A stretch of 19,818 bases of DNA. Source: Clostridia bacterium (GTDB lineage: Bacteria; Bacillota; Clostridia; Oscillospirales; Acutalibacteraceae). A program made the position numbers and the translations under genes. The stretch lies in contig JAFWRV010000389.1 in NCBI GenBank assembly GCA_017519685.1, positions 1 through 19,818 of the forward strand, in the 5' to 3' direction. Below, in pieces: positions 7,326-15,536 of the stretch. How positions within the stretch are numbered: the stretch's first letter is position 1; each line of letters starts with the position of its first letter. The notes below the pieces were generated by a model. That model saw only the letters and a program-made list of their open reading frames with translations. It had not been told where the DNA came from and did not search any database.

Positions 7326-8227
7326 TTGCCTGCTTTTCTCGCGAGCTCCTCATCTTCTTTTGCTTTCTTTTCAGCCGCTTTGCGCTGAATTTCGGCAACC
7401 CTTTCGGCTTCACGCTCAGCGAGGATTTTATCCATTTTAGCGTGGATTTCTTCGAGCGGAACTCCGTTTGCCACCATTTCGTCATATTCCTCGGAGGGAA
7501 TGCCGCCGATGTAGCACTGCTTATATTTAACAGGGATATTCTTAACGGCAATCAAAATATTAATGCCGAGCAAAAGCGCGAGAGCGAGCAGATAAATGAA
7601 AATTCCGAACTGGAGCGACGCGCTGAAAAACTCGGGAAAAACAGAGGAAATATTGCTGCTGAAACTCAGGAAGAAAACAATCGAAACAACGGCAAGTGCG
7701 ATTGAAACGCAGTTGTTTATGATGTTTCTGATTTTTCCCTTGGGGCCGTTTGCCGCGATCAGCGCGAAAAGACTTACCAGAACCATAACCGCGCTCAGAA
7801 GCACACAGATGAGAGAAACAGCGTAGCCGGTAAATCCTTTGCCGACAAGCTTTGAACCCGTCATCGTAATCAGCGAATCAAAATCGAGAGAAGAAACGAG
7901 ATTGTAAAGCGAAATCGCGTTGATTTTGCTTGTGGTCTGCTCAATGAAAGGTCCGCTGTATGTTACACTGCACAGGGGCAGCATCAGAGCGCCTATCGGG
8001 AGCAGAGAAAGAAAAATCCTGATTATCGCGAACGGCGAGCCGACAAACGACGCTTTGAGACGGTCTATTTTTTTCTGGACTCTGACATGCTCGATCTCCG
8101 CCTTGTCCGCTTCTTCCTGAAGGCGTTCATCCAGACCGTAATAGACCAGATTGATTCCGCATTTGGGGCAGTCGGGACGCCAGTCGGTTAATTTCAGACT
8201 GTAACCGCAGTTGGGACATTTTGCCAT
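7319..8227 (-). CDS. Zinc-ribbon, four-helix membrane protein of unknown function
   Basis: The 302-residue product starts with a cytoplasmic zinc ribbon: CPNCGYS (C4, C7) and CPKCG (C20, C23). A charged helical stretch comes next (about residues 33-60). Four predicted transmembrane segments lie at about 66-87, 135-158, 171-190 and 206-228. The tail (about 240-302) is highly charged and rich in A, E, K and R, likely coiled coil, ending in KKAKEDEELARKAGKK. The loop between helices 1 and 2 is the largest extra-membrane part. The start at 8227 is preferred over an upstream in-frame ATG at 8269 because GGAGGG lies at the right distance and the zinc ribbon then begins at residue 4, as in related proteins. 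It has its own promoter. No enzymatic motif is seen and the specific function is unknown. Confidence 0.85.
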   Translation of the reverse strand: MAKCPNCGYSLKLTDWRPDCPKCGINLVYYGLDERLQEEADKAEIEHVRVQKKIDRLKASFVGSPFAIIRIFLSLLPIGALMLPLCSVTYSGPFIEQTTSKINAISLYNLVSSLDFDSLITMTGSKLVGKGFTGYAVSLICVLLSAVMVLVSLFALIAANGPKGKIRNIINNCVSIALAVVSIVFFLSFSSNISSVFPEFFSASLQFGIFIYLLALALLLGINILIAVKNIPVKYKQCYIGGIPSEEYDEMVANGVPLEEIHAKMDKILAEREAERVAEIQRKAAEKKAKEDEELARKAGKK

Positions 8228-8259
8228 AATAATCCCTCCGGATTGTATTAGTACATTAT

Positions 8260-8288
8260 ATTTTATCATAGAGAAGAGTTTTATTCAA
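8260..8288 (-). promoter_or_regulatory. Sigma-A type promoter for the zinc-ribbon membrane protein
   Basis: Reading the minus strand, TTGAAT (8288-8283) and TAAAAT (8265-8260) are 17 bp apart. They stand about 30 bp upstream of the start codon at 8227. Confidence 0.75.
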
Positions 8289-8442
8289 TAGTGAACAATG
8301 CACAAAATTTGGTCCCGGCTATTGTCAGACAACGTATTCAACACGCCGCGCGAAGGGTAAAAACAGGCGGATTTCGGCCGTGTTTCGTTATAATGACAAA
8401 AAGATATAAAAAAATAAACCTTTAATTTAAAAAAATAGTATA

Positions 8443-8471
8443 TTTACAATATATTTTTTCTTTGATATAAT
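8443..8471 (+). promoter_or_regulatory. Strong extended -10 promoter for pyruvate phosphate dikinase
   Basis: TTTACA (8443-8448) and a perfect TATAAT (8466-8471) are 17 bp apart, with TG one base before the -10 (TGATATAAT). The region upstream (8400-8440) is A/T-tract rich and resembles an UP element. The stretch 8289-8442, between the two divergent promoters, holds no gene that I can see. Confidence 0.87.
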
Positions 8472-8517
8472 AATATGCGGTTAATACTAAAAATTTATAT
8501 TGGAGGTAGACGCTACT

Positions 8518-11154
8518 ATGTCCCACAAGTATTGTTATTCATTCAAAGAAGGCAATGCCGGCATGAGAAATCTTCTCGGCGGTAAAGGTGCCAACCTTGC
8601 CGAAATGACCAACATCGGCCTTCCCGTACCCTTCGGTTTCACAATTTCAACCGAGGCCTGCACCCAGTATTATGAAGACGGCAGAAAAATCAACGACGAA
8701 ATCATGGAAGAAATCATGAAGTACGTTGAGATTATGGAAGAAGCCAACGGCAAAAAGTTCGGCGATCTCAATAATCCTCTTCTTGTTTCCGTTCGTTCGG
8801 GCGCCCGCGCTTCGATGCCCGGTATGATGGACACCATCCTCAACCTCGGTCTTAATGATGACGTTGTTGCCGCTATGATCGCAGGCAACCCCACTCCCGA
8901 ATTCGAGAGATTCGTTTACGACTCTTACAGAAGATTCATCCAGATGTTCTCCGACGTTGTTATGGAAGTCGGTAAGAAATATTTCGAGCAGCTCATCGAC
9001 GCGATGAAGGCAAAGAAGGGCGTCACTTATGACGTTGAGCTTACAGCCGCCGATCTCAAAGAGCTCGCGGAGCAGTTCAAAGCCGAGTATAAAAACCAGC
9101 TCGGTCAGGACTTCCCCTCAGATCCCAAGGTTCAGCTTTACGAAGCAATCCGCGCCGTATTCCGTTCATGGGATAACCCCAGAGCAAATGTTTACCGCCG
9201 CGACAACGACATTCCCTATTCATGGGGTACAGCAGTAAACGTTATGCCCATGGTATTCGGCAACCTCAACAACAATTCAGGCACAGGCGTTGCCTTCACA
9301 CGTGACCCCGCGACAGGCGAAAAGAAGCTTATGGGTGAGTTCCTCAAGAACGCTCAGGGCGAAGACGTTGTTGCCGGCGTACGTACTCCGATGCCGATTA
9401 CACAGATGGAAGAAGAGTTCCCCGAAGCATACGCCGAATTCGTAAAGGTTTGCTCTCTTCTTGAAGATCATTACAGAGATATGCAGGATATGGAATTCAC
9501 CGTTGAAAACGGTAAACTCTATATGCTTCAGTGCCGTAACGGCAAGAGAACCGCTCAGGCAGCTCTCAAGATTGCCTGCGACCTCGTTGACGAAGGCATG
9601 ATTGATGAGAAGAAGGCAGTCGCAATGATCGATCCCAGAAACCTCGACACACTTCTTCATCCTCAGTTTGACGCTAAAGCCCTCAAAGCGGCTACTCCCA
9701 TCGGCAAGGGACTCGGCGCTTCTCCCGGCGCTGCATGCGGTAAAATCGTTTTCACAGCAGACGACGCGGAAGCATGGAAAGAAAGAGGCGAAAAGGTTGT
9801 TCTTGTCCGTCTTGAGACTTCTCCCGAAGACATCACCGGTATGAAGGCAGCCCAGGGCATACTCACCGTACGCGGCGGTATGACCTCTCACGCAGCCGTT
9901 GTTGCCCGCGGTATGGGTACCTGCTGCGTTTCCGGATGCTCCGAAATAGCAATGGACGAAGAAAACAAGAAGTTTGTTCTCGCAGGCAAGACCTTCGTTG
10001 AAGGCGATTATATTTCAATTGACGGTTCCACAGGTAACATCTATGACGGAATCATCCCCACTGTTGACGCTTCAATCGCGGGTGAATTCGGCAGAATCAT
10101 GGCATGGGCTGACAAGTACAGAAAACTCAAGGTCCGCACAAATGCCGATACTCCGAGAGACGCGAAGAAAGCCCGTGAGCTCGGCGCTGAAGGCATCGGC
10201 CTCTGCCGTACTGAGCACATGTTCTTCGAAGCAGACAGAATCGCGGCATTCCGTGAGATGATCTGCGCAGATACAGTTGAAGGCAGAGAAGCTGCCCTCG
10301 CAAAGATTCTTCCCTATCAGCAGGGAGACTTCGAAGCTCTTTATGAAGCTCTTGAAGGATGCCCCGTTACAATCAGATTCCTCGATCCTCCTCTTCACGA
10401 GTTCGTTCCCACCGAAGAAGCAGACATCAAGGCGCTCGCAGATTCACAGGGCAAATCCGTTGACGATATCAAGACTCTCATCGCTTCTCTTCACGAGTTC
10501 AACCCCATGATGGGTCACAGAGGATGCCGTCTTGCCGTTACATATCCCGAAATCGCGGCTATGCAGACAAAGGCAGTTATCCGCGCGGCTATCAACGTTC
10601 AGAAGGCGCATCCCGACTGGAACGTCAAGCCCGAAATCATGATTCCGCTTGTATGCGAAGTCAAGGAACTCAAGTTTGTCAAGAAGACAGTTGTTGAAAC
10701 TGCGGATGCGGAAATCGCGGCAGCAGGCGTCAACCTTGAATATGAAGTAGGCACAATGATTGAAATCCCGAGAGCAGCTCTTACTGCCGACGAGATTGCC
10801 ACAGAGGCAGACTTCTTCTGCTTCGGCACAAACGATCTTACCCAGATGACCTTCGGCTTCAGCCGTGACGACGCAGGCAAGTTCCTCGGCGCTTACTATG
10901 ATGCCAAGATCTTCGAGAACGATCCGTTCGCGAAACTCGATCAGACAGGCGTAGGCAAACTCATGGAGATGTGCCTCAAACTCGGCAAGCCCGTTAATCC
11001 CAAGCTCCACTGCGGTATCTGCGGCGAGCACGGCGGCGATCCCACATCTGTTGCGTTCTGCCACAAGATCGGACTTGACTATGTTTCCTGCTCACCCTTC
11101 AGAGTTCCCATCGCTCGTCTTGCGGCAGCGCAGGCAGCAATCGCGGAGATGTAA
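8518..11154 (+). CDS. ppdK: Pyruvate, phosphate dikinase
   Basis: This enzyme reversibly converts pyruvate, ATP and phosphate to PEP, AMP and pyrophosphate. In anaerobic clostridia it serves PPi-linked glycolysis or gluconeogenesis. The 878-residue product matches the roughly 874 of the well-studied Clostridium symbiosum enzyme. The N-terminal ATP-grasp nucleotide-binding domain begins with KEGNAGMRNLLGGKGANLAEM and contains SVRSGARASMPGMMDTILNL. The central phosphohistidine domain carries GGMTSHAAVVARGMGTCCVSG with catalytic H458. The C-terminal PEP/pyruvate barrel holds FGTNDLTQMTFGFSRDD and CGICGEHGGDP, in which C835 is the catalytic cysteine. The start is ATG 8518, with GGAGG at 8502-8506. 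It is a monocistronic unit with its own promoter and terminator. Codon choice is strongly biased, as expected for high expression. No DUF299 regulatory kinase/phosphatase gene is nearby. Confidence 0.98.
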   Translation: MSHKYCYSFKEGNAGMRNLLGGKGANLAEMTNIGLPVPFGFTISTEACTQYYEDGRKINDEIMEEIMKYVEIMEEANGKKFGDLNNPLLVSVRSGARASMPGMMDTILNLGLNDDVVAAMIAGNPTPEFERFVYDSYRRFIQMFSDVVMEVGKKYFEQLIDAMKAKKGVTYDVELTAADLKELAEQFKAEYKNQLGQDFPSDPKVQLYEAIRAVFRSWDNPRANVYRRDNDIPYSWGTAVNVMPMVFGNLNNNSGTGVAFTRDPATGEKKLMGEFLKNAQGEDVVAGVRTPMPITQMEEEFPEAYAEFVKVCSLLEDHYRDMQDMEFTVENGKLYMLQCRNGKRTAQAALKIACDLVDEGMIDEKKAVAMIDPRNLDTLLHPQFDAKALKAATPIGKGLGASPGAACGKIVFTADDAEAWKERGEKVVLVRLETSPEDITGMKAAQGILTVRGGMTSHAAVVARGMGTCCVSGCSEIAMDEENKKFVLAGKTFVEGDYISIDGSTGNIYDGIIPTVDASIAGEFGRIMAWADKYRKLKVRTNADTPRDAKKARELGAEGIGLCRTEHMFFEADRIAAFREMICADTVEGREAALAKILPYQQGDFEALYEALEGCPVTIRFLDPPLHEFVPTEEADIKALADSQGKSVDDIKTLIASLHEFNPMMGHRGCRLAVTYPEIAAMQTKAVIRAAINVQKAHPDWNVKPEIMIPLVCEVKELKFVKKTVVETADAEIAAAGVNLEYEVGTMIEIPRAALTADEIATEADFFCFGTNDLTQMTFGFSRDDAGKFLGAYYDAKIFENDPFAKLDQTGVGKLMEMCLKLGKPVNPKLHCGICGEHGGDPTSVAFCHKIGLDYVSCSPFRVPIARLAAAQAAIAEM

Positions 11155-11183
11155 TTCAATCTCATAACAGGCAAACAAACCTG

Positions 11184-11220
11184 CACCCCACCGGAGAAAT
11201 CCGGCGGGGTGTTTTGTATT
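11184..11220 (+). terminator. Rho-independent terminator after ppdK
   Basis: The stem CACCCC-A-CCGG (11184-11194) pairs with CCGG-C-GGGGTG (11201-11211), with one internal mismatch and a 6-nt loop. TTTTGTATTT follows. Confidence 0.9.
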
Positions 11221-11270
11221 TGCAAAAATCCGTATTATTGGACATTGGATGATATATAATAACAAATAAT

Positions 11271-11307
11271 ATAATCGTTGATTATTCACGCACACATGTG
11301 TTATAAT
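11271..11307 (+). promoter_or_regulatory. Promoter of the restriction-modification cassette with two overlapping palindromes
   Basis: TTGATT (11278-11283) and TATAAT (11302-11307) are 18 bp apart, with an extended -10 (TGTTATAAT). The -35 box is inside the inverted repeat ATAATC-GTT-GATTAT (11271-11285). The 10-bp palindrome ACACATGTGT (11292-11301) abuts the -10. These could be operators, for example for autoregulation by a methyltransferase, since no controller (C) protein gene is present. The promoter is well supported; operator function is a guess. Confidence 0.72.
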
Positions 11308-11369
11308 AAATCTAATTATAGACCAGTATTATCTGTTTGTAGGTTGAGTAAGAATTGAGGGTGTTTTCA

Positions 11370-12863
11370 ATGAGTTCTTTACCGTATGACAAATCCAGTC
11401 CAGCAAGTATTGAACAGTACGCTAAACTGCTTGTTGGCCATACATTTCAAGATGTACTAAATGGTGTTGTTGGCAAGTGCCAACCATCTCAAGAGAAAGC
11501 ATCTGAATATAGTAATCCAAATAGAAAAGGTGGGCTTGGTAATCTTCTTGAAGAAGTTTATTTTGAGTATAAAGCTAACAGCGAGTCAAAAGCAGATTTT
11601 GATGAAGCAGGCGTTGAATTAAAAGCCACTCCGTATGAGTATAACAAAAACGGTTCAGCAAAAGCCGGCGAAAGGCTCGTCCTTTCAATGATAAATTACA
11701 GCGGAGAAATCGAACCTACTCTCGAGGAATCCCATGTATGGCAAAAATGCAAATTGATTTTATTAATCTATTATTTGAGAGATAAAACATTAAAAAGCAA
11801 TTTGCAATATCCAATTGATTTTGTTACTTTGTTTACTCCTTCAGAAACAGATAAAGCAATTATTGCCAACGACTACAAATACATTGCAGAAAAAGTAATG
11901 AGCGGCAAGGCAGAAACTCTTTCGGAAGCAGATACTTTTTATCTAGGAGCATGCACAAAAGGGTCAACAGCAGAAAAAAGTAAAGTTAAACAGTTCTATC
12001 CACCACACACTCTTGCAAAGAAAAGAGCATTTTGTTATAAAAACTCATATATGACATATGTACTAAATGACTATGTTATGCAAGGAGTTATAACTTATCA
12101 GCAAGAAGAGAAATATGAACCTATATTAAAAGATGCATCAGAACTTGAAGATAAAACATTCGCTACTTTTATTGTTTCTAAGATTAACCATTATGCCGGA
12201 TTGACTGATAAAGAATTATGTTCAAAATTTGATAGAGAATATAATAATAACAAAGCGCAATGGACTGATCTTGCGTATAGAATGCTTGGAATAAAATCAA
12301 ACAGAGCAGAAGAGTTTAGAAAAGCAAATTTAACAGTTAAAGTAATTCGCATTGAAGAAAACGGAAAAATGCGAGAAAGCATGTCTTTCCCACCTTTTAA
12401 GTATAAGGAATTAATTGAAGAAGAGTGGGAGAATTCAAACTTACATAATTACTTTGAAGAGACCCGTTTCTTATTTGTAGTGTTTAAGAGAAGCGGAAAC
12501 AATTATGTTCTTAAAGGTGCTCAACTTTGGAATATGCCTTTAGAAAAATTAGACAGTACAGTAAAAGCCGGATGGGATTCCGTTGTTAATACAATAAAAG
12601 CAGGAATCAAGTTTGAAATTGTTGAGACGGCAAACGGTGTTGTGGTTAAAAACAATCTGCCCAAAAAAGCCGATAATGAAATAATACATGTAAGACCTCA
12701 TGCGCAAAAAAGATACTTTAAGTTTACAGACGGAACTGTAATTGGTGATGGAAATGAATCTGATGCCAATCAGCTCCCCGATGGTACATGGATGCCTCAT
12801 TACAGCTTTTGGATTAACAACGATTATATTGAAAAGCAACTTGACAAAAATCTATTGGATTAA
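11370..12863 (+). CDS. Sau3AI-like type II restriction endonuclease (MutH fold)
   Basis: This is a type II restriction enzyme of the Sau3AI/MutH family, expected to cut at GATC or a related site. The 497-residue length is close to Sau3AI (about 489), which has an N-terminal catalytic MutH-like domain and a C-terminal pseudo-dimeric domain. The catalytic D-x6-ExK motif is intact: D76 in KADFDEAG, then E83 and K85 in GVELKATP, at the same D-to-E spacing as MutH. Other family stretches recalled from Sau3AI are ERLVLSMINY, CTKGS, KKRAFCYKNSYMT, ESMSFPPFKYKEL, HVRPHAQ and the ending SFWINNDYIEKQL. The start is ATG 11370 with GAGGG at 11357-11361; a TTG at 11355 is less likely. The methyltransferase gene follows after 21 bp. 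Base composition is visibly more AT-rich than in neighbours. It is not a MutH repair protein, which is about half this size. Confidence 0.92.
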   Translation: MSSLPYDKSSPASIEQYAKLLVGHTFQDVLNGVVGKCQPSQEKASEYSNPNRKGGLGNLLEEVYFEYKANSESKADFDEAGVELKATPYEYNKNGSAKAGERLVLSMINYSGEIEPTLEESHVWQKCKLILLIYYLRDKTLKSNLQYPIDFVTLFTPSETDKAIIANDYKYIAEKVMSGKAETLSEADTFYLGACTKGSTAEKSKVKQFYPPHTLAKKRAFCYKNSYMTYVLNDYVMQGVITYQQEEKYEPILKDASELEDKTFATFIVSKINHYAGLTDKELCSKFDREYNNNKAQWTDLAYRMLGIKSNRAEEFRKANLTVKVIRIEENGKMRESMSFPPFKYKELIEEEWENSNLHNYFEETRFLFVVFKRSGNNYVLKGAQLWNMPLEKLDSTVKAGWDSVVNTIKAGIKFEIVETANGVVVKNNLPKKADNEIIHVRPHAQKRYFKFTDGTVIGDGNESDANQLPDGTWMPHYSFWINNDYIEKQLDKNLLD

Positions 12864-12884
12864 TTTTCCAAGGGGATAAGTTAC

Positions 12885-14093
12885 ATGGAAAAAACAATTT
12901 GCGAACTCTTTGCCGGTGTTGGAGGTTTTCGACTCGGTTTTGAAAGAGAAAATCCTGATTGGAAAACAGTTTGGTTTTCTCAATGGGAACCCGGAAAAAC
13001 AAAACAATGGGCACATGACTGCTATGTTGCCCATTGGGGAGATATTGATGAAAGAACCGGAATTGATATTGGTGAAGTCGACAAATCACTAATACCCGAC
13101 CACAATCTTTTAGTAGGTGGATTTCCCTGTCAGGACTATTCTGTTGCAAGATCTTTATCAGGCAGCCAAGGTATTGAGGGTAAAAAAGGCGTTCTTTGGT
13201 GGCAGATAAGAGATACTATTGAAACCAAAAAAACACCATTCGTTTTGCTTGAAAATGTTGATCGCCTTTTGAAATCTCCGGCATCTCAAAGAGGAAGAGA
13301 TTTTGGAGTAATTCTTGCGTGCCTTGCTCAATTCAACTACTCTGTTGAGTGGAGAGTAGTCAATGCCGCTGATTATGGTGCAGGGCAAAGACGAAGAAGA
13401 GTTTTTATATTTGCATATAAAAACACCACTAAATATGGCGTTGCTCAGAATTGTTTATCAATTGATGAAATTCTAAAATCATCCGGTTTATTAGCAAAAG
13501 CATTTCCTGTTGAGCAAGAAATAAAGATTAGTTCTACAACAATTGATTATTCAGATATAGCATACATATCGGAGAAATTTGCGTTTCAATTTGAAAACTC
13601 CGGTTGCATGAGAAATGGTATCATCTATACAGCCGAAACAAAACCTATAACAGAAAAACCGATTATCTTAAGAGAGATTATTGAAAAGGATGTAGATGAG
13701 AAATACTACCTTGGAGATAACCTTGAAAAATGGAAGTATCTCAAAGGAGCAAAAAAGATTTTAAGAACATCAAAAGCCGGACATCAATATTATTTCAGCG
13801 AGGGTCCGATTGCATTTCCGGATAGCCTTGATATGCCGGCAAGAACGATGCTAACATCCGAGTCTTCGGTTAATCGTAGCACACATGTCATTGAAGATCC
13901 TCAAACAAAACAGTATCGCTTATTAACTCCAATTGAAACAGAAAGAATTCAAGGGTTTGAGGATAACTGGACTAATACAGGAATGCCTGAAAAATTCAGA
14001 TATTTCTGTATGGGAAATGCTCTTGTTGTTCCCATGATTACAAGAATGGCAAAACAATTAGATAGTATTTTTAATGACGAACAAAAGAAATGA
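12885..14093 (+). CDS. DNA (cytosine-5-)-methyltransferase, first copy
   Basis: The protein transfers a methyl group from S-adenosylmethionine to carbon 5 of cytosine, protecting the host from the upstream endonuclease. The 402-residue product has all C5-methyltransferase motifs in order. Motif I is ELFAGVGGFRLGF (7-19). Motif IV is GGFPCQDYS with catalytic C82. Motif VI is LLENVDR (E123-N124-V125). Motif VIII is GAGQRRRRVFIFAY (166-178). A target-recognition region spans about 180-320. Motif IX is SRTML-like (PARTMLTSES) and motif X is GNALVVPM. The loop after motif IV, with SVARSLSGSQGIEGKKGVL, and LLKSPASQRGRDF resemble M.Sau3AI as I remember it. The likely target is therefore GATC methylated at C, which is inference. 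AGGGG at 12871-12875 precedes the start. The stop overlaps the start of the second copy. Confidence 0.95.
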   Translation: MEKTICELFAGVGGFRLGFERENPDWKTVWFSQWEPGKTKQWAHDCYVAHWGDIDERTGIDIGEVDKSLIPDHNLLVGGFPCQDYSVARSLSGSQGIEGKKGVLWWQIRDTIETKKTPFVLLENVDRLLKSPASQRGRDFGVILACLAQFNYSVEWRVVNAADYGAGQRRRRVFIFAYKNTTKYGVAQNCLSIDEILKSSGLLAKAFPVEQEIKISSTTIDYSDIAYISEKFAFQFENSGCMRNGIIYTAETKPITEKPIILREIIEKDVDEKYYLGDNLEKWKYLKGAKKILRTSKAGHQYYFSEGPIAFPDSLDMPARTMLTSESSVNRSTHVIEDPQTKQYRLLTPIETERIQGFEDNWTNTGMPEKFRYFCMGNALVVPMITRMAKQLDSIFNDEQKK

Positions 14094-15319
14094 TTAAAAC
14101 AGTTGAATTGTTTGCCGGAGTAGGCGGATTTCGTCTCGGGTTAGAACAAGCATCAAGTAAATTTAAAACCATCTGGGCGAATCAATGGGAACCATCAATG
14201 AAAAAGCAATATGCTTTTGACTGTTATATTTCTCATTTTGGCAATGATGTAAATCACATTTGCAAGGATATAGCAGAAGTAAAAGGAACAATACCTGATC
14301 ACGATCTGTTGGTTGGTGGTTTTCCTTGTCAAGACTATTCCATTATGAAGAAAGGCTCGCTTGGTATCGAAGGGCCAAAAGGTGTTTTATGGTGGCAAAT
14401 AAATGACATCATAAAAAGCAAAAGTCCAAAATATGTTTTGCTTGAAAATGTTGACCGCTTGGTTTGGTCTCCTTCAAAGCAAAATGGCAGAGATTTTTCA
14501 ATTATACTTCGTTGTTTATATGAGAACGGATACGCTGTTGAATGGAGAATCATTAATGCGGCTGATTACGGACAGGCGCAGAGGCGAAGAAGAACTTTTA
14601 TTTTTGCTTATCATAAAACAACAAGTTATTATCGTGATTTTGCCGAACAAGTTTGTATTAACGGCTTGAAACAAATGCATAAATGCCTTACAGATTATGG
14701 CGTATTGGCTAAAGCGTTTCCGGTTGCAAGTCATAGCAATCAGTTTGTTGATAATTGGATTGATGAACTGAAGTATGCTGAAATCACTGATTTATCTGCA
14801 AACCAAAAAGTACATTTATATAACTCGGGTGTTATGATGAATGGCAGGATTTATTCTGTCGAACTATATCCTATTCAAACAAATCCCATTCTTTTGAAAG
14901 ATATTCTTGAAAACACAAGAGTGAGTTCCAAGTATTATCTCAAAGAAAAAGATATGGACAAATGGATATATGAAAAAGGAGCAAAGAACGAGTTAAGAAA
15001 GCATCCAAACGGAAAAACATACATATTCAAAGAAGGTAAAGTTCAATTTCCCGATTCGCTTAACAAACCATCAAGAACAATTCTTACATCTGAGTCCGAA
15101 CTTGGAAGAGCAACACATGTGGTTACTGATTTTGAAACAGGAAAATTAAGAGTTTTAACGCCTGTTGAATGTGAGCGGTTAAATGGATTTCCAGACAATT
15201 GGACTAACACCGGAATGCCGGAAAGAATGAGGTATTTTTGTATGGGAAATGCTTTGGTAGTGCCTTTGATTACAAGGATGGCTAAAGTGTTAGATAAAAC
15301 CTTTAATGCGGAAGATTAA
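14090..15319 (+). CDS. DNA (cytosine-5-)-methyltransferase, second copy
   Basis: This is a second, complete C5-cytosine methyltransferase of 409 residues, homologous to the first along its full length. Motif I is VELFAGVGGFRLGLE, motif IV is GGFPCQDYS with catalytic C80, and motif VI is LLENVDR (E119-N120-V121). Motif VIII is QAQRRRRTFIFAY (162-174) and motif X is MGNALVVPL. Its start ATG overlaps the first copy's stop (ATGA at 14090-14093), and no strong ribosome-binding site is seen, so translation is probably coupled. The target-recognition regions align (NSGVMMNGRIYS against NSGCMRNGIIYT, and LAKAFPV in both), suggesting the same or a closely related target. It lacks the longer loop after motif IV present in the first copy. 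Two methyltransferases for a palindromic site would be redundant, so this one may have a different role or a degenerate or hemi-site preference. That is inference. Confidence 0.95.
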   Translation: MIKTVELFAGVGGFRLGLEQASSKFKTIWANQWEPSMKKQYAFDCYISHFGNDVNHICKDIAEVKGTIPDHDLLVGGFPCQDYSIMKKGSLGIEGPKGVLWWQINDIIKSKSPKYVLLENVDRLVWSPSKQNGRDFSIILRCLYENGYAVEWRIINAADYGQAQRRRRTFIFAYHKTTSYYRDFAEQVCINGLKQMHKCLTDYGVLAKAFPVASHSNQFVDNWIDELKYAEITDLSANQKVHLYNSGVMMNGRIYSVELYPIQTNPILLKDILENTRVSSKYYLKEKDMDKWIYEKGAKNELRKHPNGKTYIFKEGKVQFPDSLNKPSRTILTSESELGRATHVVTDFETGKLRVLTPVECERLNGFPDNWTNTGMPERMRYFCMGNALVVPLITRMAKVLDKTFNAED

Positions 15320-15410
15320 ATGAATATAAATAAGATATATCCGGTTTATTATTCCGATTGGCAATCGTGAAAATTCAATAATGATTATAATAATTATCCA
15401 TTAATCTCAC

Positions 15411-15443
15411 CCTCCCGTTGTCTGATGACAGCGGGAGGTTTTT
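15411..15443 (+). terminator. Rho-independent terminator closing the restriction-modification cassette
   Basis: The stem CCTCCCG (15411-15417) pairs with CGGGAGG (15432-15438), extended inward by a T-G wobble and TGTC/GACA around a TGAT loop. TTTTTC follows. The stretch 15320-15410 holds only a 16-codon open frame and AT-rich sequence. Confidence 0.92.
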
Positions 15444-15480
15444 CGTATCTCTTAAAAACTCATAAAAAATTTACGGTATC

Positions 15481-15509
15481 TTGAATAAGGTCAAATAAAA
15501 TGTTATTAT
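15481..15509 (+). promoter_or_regulatory. Extended -10 promoter of the zinc-ribbon/TPM/DUF4838 operon
   Basis: TTGAAT (15481-15486) and TATTAT (15504-15509) are 17 bp apart, with TG one base before the -10 (TGTTATTAT). The next start codon lies 27 bp downstream of the -10. Confidence 0.8.
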
Positions 15510-15536
15510 AGATTCGGAAAGGGGGTTTTATGTTCT

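Noticed and set aside
11370..12863. MutH DNA-mismatch-repair protein
   Set aside because: The catalytic motif is shared, but the protein is about twice MutH size, has Sau3AI-type C-terminal stretches, and sits with methyltransferases.
14090..15319. Second methyltransferase as a decayed duplicate
   Set aside because: All catalytic motifs (C80, ENV, QRRRR, GNALVVPL) are intact and the frame is full length, so it appears functional.
15355..15367. CGATT-GGC-AATCG hairpin as a terminator of the restriction-modification operon
   Set aside because: The stem is only 5 bp and no T-tract follows; the real terminator is at 15411.
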